Below, piece after piece: positions 19,774 to 26,816 of a DNA stretch of 26,816 nt. The position numbers were made by a program, and so were the translations under genes. The DNA comes from Zygnema circumcarinatum. Taxonomy: Eukaryota; Streptophyta; Zygnematophyceae; Zygnematales; Zygnemataceae. A model generated the notes under the pieces. It ran no database searches, was not told where the DNA came from, and saw nothing but the letters and a program-made list of their open reading frames with translations. Each line of letters begins with the position of its first letter. Position 1 is the first letter of the stretch. The stretch spans positions 1,501,392 through 1,528,207 of the forward strand of contig CM074810.1 of NCBI GenBank assembly GCA_037447605.1. Reading direction: 5' to 3'.

Positions 19774-19794
19774 GATCACAAGGCCATGTGGCAG
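19774..19794 (+). repeat. Target-site duplication, right copy (21 bp)
   Basis: An exact copy of 17575-17595, lying directly after the element's 3' tail ...TTGCGTTACTTTTC. The flanking sequence resumes in the CATG-rich island. Confidence 0.88.
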
Positions 19795-20296
19795 TCGGCA
19801 TGTAAAAAAGTTGACATGTCGCATGCATGGCATGATGCACGGCCATGGGCTCCCATGGGCACAGTACGGCCCATGGCCATGGGGCCCCTCATCGAGCCAT
19901 GGAGCGGCACTTTTAGGGTTCCCGCAGGGCCGCCCTCTTCAGGCGCGTCAGAAGAGCGCTTGGGGGACCTCCTCCTCCTTCTGCCCCGCCGCCATGGCCG
20001 CCTCTGCGGGAAGGAGCCCCTCTGTGGAAGGAGAGCAGGCTGCTTGGAGGAGGAGGAGGAGGAGAAGGAGGAGGAGGGAAGAGGAGGAGGAGAAGGAGGG
20101 AGGAGGAGGAGGAGAAGGAGGAGGAAGAGGGGGGAGGAGAAGAAAGGGAAAGTAGTATTGTTATTTGAATACCTAATAGTCTTGCATTTCCGAAGTATTG
20201 AGATTTTTTATTCAAGATACTGCGAAAGAAAGGAAGAAAGGAAAGCTTTTATTTCTGGCTATTTGTTGGCTCAAACATTGACGCCGTCGTTGGAAA
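19795..20296. other. CATG island (right part), GGA block and upstream region of the SPARK-like gene
   Basis: 19795-19905 continues the CATGGC/CATGCATG island (CATGCATG at 19822-19829). A (GGA)n/GAAGGAGG purine block covers 20046-20155. A 53-codon frame starting in a perfect GCCGCCATGG context at 19994 runs into that block as poly-Arg/poly-Glu and is not credible as a gene. 20156-20296 is AT-richer DNA leading to the ATG at 20297. Confidence 0.5.
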
Positions 20297-22708
20297 ATGA
20301 TTACACTGGGACGCTTCGTTGTCCGCGTGGCTCTCGCGATTCTTCCTCTGCTGCTCTCATGCGGCGCATGTCAAATAGAAGGTGGGTATTCTGGCAGCTA
20401 CCTGCTCTCTCCCTCTCTACCTCTCGCTTCTCTCCCTCTCGCTCCCTCTCTCGCCCTGTCTCTCTCTCCGTCTCTCTCTCTCCCTCAATTCCCGTCCCTC
20501 CCCTTTTTTTTTATCATGGGACATGGTATCCGAATGTGGACTTTTAGGGTTTGGGGTATTGCTACCGAACGCATCATTTTGCAGCAACAGTCCATGCAGG
20601 TTCGTATGGGTTTTTTACATCGCTATCACGCCCAGCTTTCTCTCCCTCCTCTCTCTCTTTCTCCCTCCGTGTTTTTCTCTCTCTCCTCCTTTCATTCCCT
20701 TCCCTCTCTCCCCTCACTCTCCACTCACTTCCCCACTCCCCTCTCTCCATTCTCTCCCTCCCTTCACTCTCCCACCCACTATCTCCCCCTCCTTCGACTC
20801 TCTTTCTCCTTCTCTTCCCTCTCCCTTTCTCTCGCTCCCTGCTTGTGTGCGAAGAATCTACAGGGCCTGCTACACGGCAGTCTTCCTGGACTGCAGGCTG
20901 CCCCGCCCCTCTCTCAACAGGAAGAGTTCTCCTTAGTTCATCTCCAGACAGCCCTTCTCCCACTCCACTTCCTGCAGCAAATGCGTTGAAATTTCTTACG
21001 AATTGCGACATGGGAGAACCCATTTCTGCTCCCAAACCTTATGATAATGAGTTTCCCTCACCTTCTCCCGCTCCCACACCCGATCCGTCGCCCTCTCCCG
21101 CTCCCGTCCCTGCACCCTCTCCCTCCTCTCCCTCTCCCGTCCCTGCACCCTCTCCCACCTCTCCCTCTCCCTCTCCCGCTCCCGCTCCCGCTCCCACACC
21201 CGATCCGTCTCCCTCTCCCTCTCCCTCTCCCTCTCCCTCTCCCTCTCCCTCTCCCTCTCTTATCCACCCTTCTTCTCATCCTCCTCCATACCCTGAACCC
21301 ACTCGGTCCCCTCCCTTCCCTGCTCCTCCACTTTCCCCGACTCCGATCCCGGCGCCCAATCCTGCGCCGACACCTGGCACCTCCCTCGCATGCCCTGCCA
21401 ACTTCACCGCCGTCGAATACTTTGATGTTTCGTCTTGTTCCTCTACGACTCCTTCAAAAGAAATTTGTTGCAATGTAGTATATGGCCTTGAGCAGGAGCT
21501 CTATTTATCTCCGTACAAGGGAGGATATGCAGACGTTCTCACCATCATGAACGACTCCTCTATCAATGCAGCATGCAGATTTGAATTGACGGAATTTATG
21601 CTTGAAAGGAGTGCAAGTGTTGATGTTTTTGAGTTTTGTGGAGAAGAGTCCATCATGCCCTTGGTGGATGATGTGCTGAAGAACAGTTCATGCATGTATA
21701 CATCCATGGATGATGTGACAGCTCGGATAAATTTTACTGCCCTTTTGGGGCCTTGTGGAAACGCGAAAAGCTGCTCTTATAGAGAGTGTCAGCAAGCGAT
21801 TACAGATGCTGCTTGGGAGCTTCAACCTGTTACTGGAGCAGAGATGCAGGGCTGGTGAGGTTCTATGTGGGTTCAGTTTCAGTTCAGTTTCAGTTCAGTT
21901 GTCCGTTACACCGTTGAATGTTACAGTTACACTTACTGTTGATACGTGTCGAGCTTCTCGCACCGTCCTATGGTTGATATTGTGCTTGTTTTTTCTCGCA
22001 ACCCTAACAACTAAAGAAACCCTAACGACCCTCGGAACCCTAAAAGTTTAGGGTTTCGGGTTTAGGTTTGGGTTTTGTTTTCGGTTTGTTGATTTGAATT
22101 CTTTTTTTTTTTATTTCCCCGCGCAGCATCGATGTGATTTCTGTGAGACTTCTGCAGGCCTCGTATCCGCTCGTCTATCGAACCATCTTGACAGAATGTG
22201 ACGAGAAACCTATGGCGGTGAGTTGCCCACTCTCAAAAAATAAAATTAAAGTAAATCAAATTAAACTCGTTAATGTTTAGTCCATCATGAAAGGCCAAGC
22301 CTTTGTGTTTGCTTTTTCAATTTTTTTTTGTTTTTCCTCTAAATATGTGAAACCTCAACCTTATCCAAAGGCTGGATCACTCCACGATGGGAGCGAAGCA
22401 GACGTTTCCATGTTGATTTAAATCTATGTGGACATGTGTTGATAAAAAGTCATGTGGATTCAAAATTTTCTTTGCAGCCTGCGCCGTTACCCTCCATTGC
22501 TCCGAGCGCCCTTGAAGCCATCGCTCCTCCTCCCTCTCTCTCTCTCTCCCTCTCTCCTCCTCCCTCACCTCTCCCTCTCCCTCCCCCTCAGCCCACTTCG
22601 GGAGCGTGCCTCCGCCCTCCTTCAGAAAAAGGACCCCTCCTCCGCTCTCTCCTGATGGCTCTTTTGGCCCTTTTGATCGCGCTTTGTTGGGAGGGTTCTG
22701 AACCCTAA
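20297..22708 (+). CDS. GPI-anchored cell-surface protein with proline-rich (SP)n region and SPARK-like Cys-rich domain
   Basis: Four exons join in frame: 20297-20381, 20855-21854, 22127-22217 and 22478-22708, about 468 residues. The acceptor at 20854 could instead be 20863, which also keeps frame. Residues 1-25 are a signal peptide (RFVVRVALAILPLLLSC). About 96-205 is SP/AP/TP-rich, the pattern of hydroxyproline-rich, arabinogalactan-type wall glycoproteins. From about 208, CPANFTAVEYFDVSSC, EICCNVVYGL, AACRFELTEFML, VFEFCGEES and SCSYRECQQAITDAA give a cysteine spacing like the N-terminal domain of plant GPI-anchored SPARK proteins (Arabidopsis At1g61900 type), by memory, not by search. Several NxS/T sites are present. 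The end, LLRSLLMALLALLIALCW, is a GPI-attachment-type tail after a second Pro/Ser stretch. It likely acts at the plasma membrane or wall; its partner is unknown. Confidence 0.8.
20401..20845. repeat. CT blocks in intron 1 of the SPARK-like gene
   Basis: Two CT-rich blocks (about 20401-20500 and 20637-20845) lie in intron 20382-20854, with the second one running to within ten bases of the acceptor. Reading frames across them are low complexity. Confidence 0.8.
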
Positions 22709-23680
22709 ATAGCTCCGCAAAGAAACTTTTTCTATGTTCTGCAAAGGGTTCTAACGCACATGTGTTCACATGTAAGGGTTCATTTTTTAGTGTTAGCTTT
22801 CTTTTGTCCTTTTTAGCCCTTTAGTTCAGCTTTTAGCGTTAGTTAGGACTATTAGAATTTTTAGGGCTTTTTTTGAGTTATTTATGGTTTGTATGGTTTA
22901 GGCTTTGAAACGTTTTCCTTTAGGCGAGGTTAAAGGATGTTAGAGAGGCATTAATAGTATTTATTTTCATTTTTGAGCTTCCTTGAATTTCAAGCTTTAT
23001 TATTATTGCTTCGAAAAGTGTACGGACGATTGGACGCCATGCATTGCTGACGTCCCGCCATTGAGAAGTTTTTAGGGTTTTTTTAGTCGAGTCAGCAATT
23101 GCACAATTGGTGGTGGGCTGTTTATGCTTGGCATGTGCAACTAAGATTTGTGAATATCAAGACCTTTCAAGATCGTGGGAACCATGTTGTTGTTGTTGTT
23201 CATGGACATTTCGGCGGCTGGTTCCAGGAGGGCGTGGTGTATAAATCACAGGACTTGAGTTTAGTATTGGCGGTGTTTGGAAAGGAAAAGCATAGTATGC
23301 TTTTGTATTGCCACTCAATGTTGGAAAATGTCATTGTTTTTGGGATGAAATGTTTTGAGATTCTTGAGTGCTGACATCTTCCGTGTTGGTTGATTACACT
23401 TGATCGTCAAATGTCTAAAAAGGGTAAATTTGTTGTAGGAGAGGAAGCTGAAGAAACTGTGAGCTAAGAATCTTCCCCAATATTGTGCTCCGTCCATCAT
23501 AAGGACATACAGTACCTCCCTCCATTCACTATTCATTCAGTACATAGTTCGATATCAACCAATACAGTATTATCTCACAATAGCGTATCGAACGGGATAT
23601 TCCGATACGATATACCGAACCCTGCCTTGCGGTGCAGTAGCAACAGGTGGCGGCGGTGACAGAAAGGGATCCCCCTTCTC
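22709..23680. other. Intergenic, AT-rich; one unsupported reading frame
   Basis: Mostly AT-rich sequence. A 91-codon open frame at 23099-23374 on + (begins MHNWWWAVYAW) has no recognisable motif, and I do not call it a gene. A TGACGTC and an ATTGG occur near 23030-23055. Around 23580-23625 there are repeated CGATA/ATACCG words. Confidence 0.45.
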
Positions 23681-24081
23681 TCTGGCAGGTGAAGGGCCTT
23701 ATGGCAATAACTTATTTAACAATAAACTTTCATTTAATCCCCGCCATGGCGAGGTGCTGCCGCTGCTGACTGGGGAAGAGGGAGGAGACGAGGGAGCTGC
23801 TCCATGGTGGGGGCGGAGAGGAGAGGAGGAGAGGGTGAGAATGAAGGGGATGGCTTCCCGCGAGCTTTCAGATGAGCTTGTGGTGTGCTTCCCGCCGACC
23901 CCTTCGAGAGCTTTGGAAGGCCAAGTGGCTGAGCTCGCAAGCTGAGCCATGCGTTCGATGAGCAGGTAAGTTTTGAACTGCCAATTTATTTTTTTAAGGC
24001 GTAATCTTTCATTGAGTTATTGGAGGTGAAATAGAATTTTGTTTATTTCTGGCTAGTGAAGGCAGTCTTGGCCATAACTGA
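23681..24081 (-). mobile_element. Possible old LINE-tail remnant between imperfect direct repeats
   Basis: On the minus strand, 23755-23717 reads CCTCGCCATGGCGGGG, then AATGAAAGTTT, resembling the 3' tail of the intact-flanked element (CCTCGCCATCGCGAG, then AATGAAAGTTT). A second tail-like word, TCAATGAAAGATTACG, is at 24016-24001 on the minus strand. The segment lies between two similar 34-base sequences, 23681-23714 and 24048-24081 (about 25 of 34 bases equal, both starting TCTGGC), which could be decayed target duplications. No reverse transcriptase coding was recognised, so this stays tentative. Confidence 0.35.
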
Positions 24082-24825
24082 GGAGCGCGTCCAAGGAGGA
24101 TGGCGGTTGGGAGCAGGCGAAATTGTGAGGAGAGCGGAGATAGTGATGTTATTGTCGACAGATTAACGCATCAATGAATGTTGTTCCCTTCCAATTGGTA
24201 GGCCCTGAACCCTCGAACCCTAACATTGCTGAATTCTACCCCCCTCCAAATCCCAAACCCCTTAAACCCTGAACCTCGCGACGGCTTTGCACCCTTTCTG
24301 CAACGTCTAACTCGGCCCCTCCACAAATCCATATTGGCCTAAACCCTCCGCTCTGAGAAGTTTAATGACGGCCCATATTCAGAATCCTAAACACTGATCA
24401 TGTGCTGCTTCTCCAATTCAATCTATACATGCCTATTGAAAGAAAAAAGGGAACAAACTAAGAATGATGTAAAATATCAGAAGTGTTCCCCCCCCCCCCT
24501 CTCTCTCTCCCCCCTCTCTCTCTCCCCCCTCTCACTCTCTCCGCCCTCTCTCTCTGTCTCTCTCTCTGTCTCTCCCCCCCCACTACCTCGCCTACTCTCG
24601 CTAATCCTCCACTCCTTCCACGACCTCTCTCCTTGGTCTAACTTAGCAAATTAATGGATAAGAACTTCTTACAAGTCGCCTATGACATGGCATCCACAAT
24701 ATCGCATGCCCACTGCTAGTTAGAACCGCTCCAATAGACCCCAAACTCTAATCCCTATCCCTAATTCCCTCTCCTTAAACCTTTCTCTCCCTCCCTCCCT
24801 CCCTCCCTCCCTCCCTCCCTCCCGC

Positions 24826-24866
<41 letters not shown>

Positions 24867-24869
24867 AGA
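24082..24869. other. Gene-poor spacer and 3' flank of the minus-strand transporter gene
   Basis: This holds scattered ACCCTAAA/AACCCT words (24205-24275), a CT tract (about 24487-24590) and, right after the transporter stop codon, a purine/pyrimidine switch: CCCTCC units (24786-24825), then (GA)n (24829-24862). No supported gene. Confidence 0.5.
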
Positions 24870-26657
24870 CTACGCGTGAGAGGCGTGCAGCAGCCACACA
24901 ACGAGGTCGAACAGATGCGTGGAGATCCCCGTCACCGTGACGAGGAGGCCCAAAATGAGCATCAGCCAAACCTCCCACCGCTCGCCTTCGTGCACTTCAG
25001 CCGCTTTGCCCCTGCGTAGGAGAGCGAGAGAGAGAAACGGAGAGAGAGCGAGAGAGAGGGCGAGTGGGAGAGGGCGAGTGGAAGAGGGCGAGTGGGAGAG
25101 GTTGAGTGGGAGAGGGTGAGTGGGAGAGGGTGAGTGGAAGATGGTGAGTGGGAGAGTGACAGTGAGAATGAGTGTGAGAGTGTGTAAGGTAGATTGCAAG
25201 TGTTGAGAGTCTGCGTGTGGGGGAGTCCGAGGGTGCATGCATGAGTGAGGCTCGCAAGAGTGAGCTTTTAGGGTTTCCAGGCTGTTTAATGTTATCAAGG
25301 TTTTCAGGGTTTCCAAGGATTTTACATTTTAGGGTTTCAAAGGCAGTTAGGGCTCTAAGGTTTTGTAGATCCTAGGGTTGTTCTATGGTTTCTCGAACTC
25401 TATAAATTCCTGGAGCTCGACTGGTTGTTCAGTTATCCTTCAATAAGGTTGCTCTGAGGCTGTTCTGTGTCGTTTTAGGGTTTTTAGAGGTGGTAGAGTT
25501 TCTAGGGTTTCTAGGGTTTCTAGGGTTTCTAGGATTTCTAGGGTTTTTGGGTTTTTGGGTTTTTATAGAGTTTTTAGAATTTGAAGGGTTTCTAGAATTT
25601 CTAGGATTTCTAGGGTTTTTAGGGTTTTGGGGGTTTCTAGAGTTTTTAGGGGTTTTAGGGTTTTCAGGGTTACCTTAGGGTTTTTAGGGTTTCTAGAGCT
25701 TTTAGGGGTTGTAGGGTTTTCAGGGTTACCTTAGGGTTTTTAGGGTTTCTAGGTTTTTAGGGTTTTAGGGTTTTCAGGGTTACCTTAGGGTTTTTAGGGT
25801 TTCTAGAGTTTTTAGGGGTTTTAGGGTTTTCAGGGTTACCTTAGGGTTTTTAGGGTTTCTAGAGTTTTTAGGGGTTTTAGGGTTTTCAGGGTTACCTTAG
25901 GGTTTTTAGGGTTTCTAGAGTTTTTAGGGGTTTTAGGGTTTTCAGGGTTACCTTAGGGTTTTTAGGGTTTCTAGAGCTTTTAGGGGTTGTAGGGTTTTCA
26001 GGGTTACCTTAGGGTTTTTAGGGTTTCTAGAGTTTTTAGGGGTTTTAGGGTTTTCAGGGTTACCTTAGGGTTTTTAGGGTTTCTAGAGTTTTTAGGGGTT
26101 TTAGGGTTTTCAGGGTTACCTTAGGGTTTTTAGGGTTTCTAGAGTTTTTAGGGGTTTTAGGGTTTTCAGGGTTACCTTAGGGTTTTTAGGGTTTCTAGAG
26201 CTTTTAGGGGTTGTAGGGTTTTCAGGGTTACCTTAGGGTTTTTAGGGTTTCTAGAGTTTTTAGGGGTTTTAGGGTTTTCAGGGTTACCTTAGGGTTCTTA
26301 GGGTTTCTAGAGCTTTTAGGGGTTTTAGGGTTTTCAGGGTTACCTTAGGGTTTTGAGGGTTTACCTGAGCGCCACGAGCGCCGGGAACGTGAATCCGACG
26401 GAGACCGCGACGGCGGAGCCCATGACCGAGAAGAGGCCGTAAATGTCCGGGACGAACAGCGCCGCCCCGAACACGGCGCCCATCAGGACACCTGTCAGCC
26501 CCTGGAAGCGCCACGTGTCCACCGCAGCGAGAGGGACGCGGGTGGAGGAGGAGGGGGAGAGGGCCTCGTGGAGGGTTTGGCGGAGGGGGAAGAAGACGAT
26601 GGGGAACACGAACACGAGGTGGACCACATAGCCGAGTCGGACCATGTCTTGGAGGAT
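24870..26657 (-). CDS. AAAP/SLC38-type amino-acid-transporter-like protein, C-terminal part (5' end beyond window)
   Basis: Two minus-strand exons, 26657-26365 and 25011-24870, join in frame (AG plus G) across a 1353-base GT-AG intron. They encode about 144 residues ending at TAG 24872-24870. The first exon reads ILQDMVRLGYVVHLVFVFPI, then a transmembrane segment (GVLMGAVFGAALFVPDIYGL) and FSVMGSAVAVSVGFTFPALV. The second has a charged loop (GKAAEVHEGERWE) and a last membrane helix (VWLMLILGLLVTVTGISTHL). Sequence style and topology match the last four helices of plant AVT6-like / SLC38 amino acid permeases, which move amino acids across plasma or vacuolar membranes. The acceptor before the first visible exon (CCCCCCTCAG, ending at 26658) shows that the gene continues to the right. 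The substrate cannot be told. Confidence 0.8.
25013..25195. repeat. Pyrimidine tract of the transporter intron (GA-rich on + strand)
   Basis: On + this is GAGAGCGAGAGAG followed by 14-bp units such as GAGTGGGAGAGGGC (about 25062-25156). Read on the minus (coding) strand it is CT-rich and sits directly before the acceptor CCTACGCAG ending at 25012. It is the mirror image of the blocks in the + strand genes. Confidence 0.85.
25470..26354. repeat. 56-bp telomere-like minisatellite in the transporter intron
   Basis: Irregular AGGGTTTCT words lead into a regular array. TACCTTAGGG recurs at 25671, 25727, 25781, 25837 and then every 56 bases to 26341, with only one 54-base step. Each unit is built of TTTAGGG-like heptamers, and 56 is eight times seven. 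A variant with GAGCTTTTAGGGGTTGTAGGG appears in the units ending at 25727, 26005 and 26229. The array ends 25 bases from the donor at 26364. In the transcript it would be the C-rich (CCCTAAA) strand. Confidence 0.9.
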
Positions 26658-26755
26658 CTGAGGGGGGAAGGAAAAAAAAAAAAAAATAGGAAGAAAAAGA
26701 AATAGGATGTGAGAAGAGAGGGTTTGGGAGGGGAGTCAGCAGCATCACGGAAGGA

Positions 26756-26787
<32 letters not shown>

Positions 26788-26816
26788 GGAAGGAGAAGAA
26801 GAGGGGGGGGGTATGA
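26658..26816. other. Upstream intron of the transporter gene with poly(A) runs
   Basis: The stretch is purine-rich on + (pyrimidine-rich on the coding strand), with A runs at about 26672-26686 and 26757-26784. It fits the end of an intron before the exon at 26657. No exon is visible before the window ends. Confidence 0.55.

Noticed and set aside
19994-20155. 53-codon frame with a perfect GCCGCCATGG start
   Set aside because: After about 20 residues it becomes poly-Arg and poly-Glu from the GGA repeat; no sign of real coding.
23099-23374. 91-codon frame beginning MHNWWWAVYAW
   Set aside because: No recognisable motif, no linked exons, and AT-rich surroundings. A frame of this length can occur by chance.
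23754-23945. Frame ending GQVAELAS followed by a good donor (AGCAG/GTAAGT near 23965) as a possible exon
   Set aside because: A stop codon lies between the frame and the donor, and the other frames are also closed. The area looks more like repeat remnant.
1-26816. tRNA, rRNA or other structured RNA genes
   Set aside because: No tRNA-like T-arm plus acceptor pairing or rRNA sequence was seen by eye on either strand. A covariance-model scan would settle this.

Overview
The window looks like nuclear DNA of a green-lineage eukaryote, most likely a streptophyte (charophyte-grade) alga. Genes are split by GT-AG introns. Plant-type telomere heptamers (TTTAGGG) are scattered through introns. Protein content is plant-like: a plastid-type GET3 ATPase, a GPI-anchored SPARK-type cell-surface protein, a plant-type phosphoglycerate-mutase-like pseudoenzyme and an AAAP/SLC38-type transporter. 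The very heavy CT and CCCTCT tracts recall zygnematophyte assemblies, but the species cannot be fixed from sequence alone.

Layout. 1-1911: low-complexity and upstream DNA with GTAC, CRE-like and CATGGC clusters. 1912-4699 (+): five-exon histidine-phosphatase-fold gene lacking both catalytic histidines. 4700-7240: intergenic, with an AT-rich palindrome island and a G-box inverted repeat. 7241-9711 (+): two-exon orphan protein. 9712-11019: intergenic, with a seven-unit 59/60-bp repeat carrying CCAAT and bZIP-like sites. 11020-16720 (+): eleven-exon GET3B. 16721-20296: CATG-rich DNA split by a 5'-truncated LINE-like element with a 21-bp target-site duplication. 20297-22708 (+): four-exon SPARK-like GPI-anchored proline-rich protein. 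22709-24869: gene-poor, with a possible older retroelement remnant. 24870-26657 (-): last two visible exons of an amino-acid-transporter-like gene whose 5' end lies beyond the window.

The five genes show no operon-like or pathway link; they appear to be ordinary independent nuclear genes. What stands out is the non-coding architecture. Long pyrimidine blocks sit before 3' splice sites on the coding strand, and switch strand with the gene. In GET3B intron 7 a ~101-bp minisatellite repeats a copy of the 3' splice site. In the transporter intron a 56-bp minisatellite is built of eight telomere-like heptamers. All exon joins were made by eye from splice consensus, reading frame and remembered family similarity; no alignment was run.
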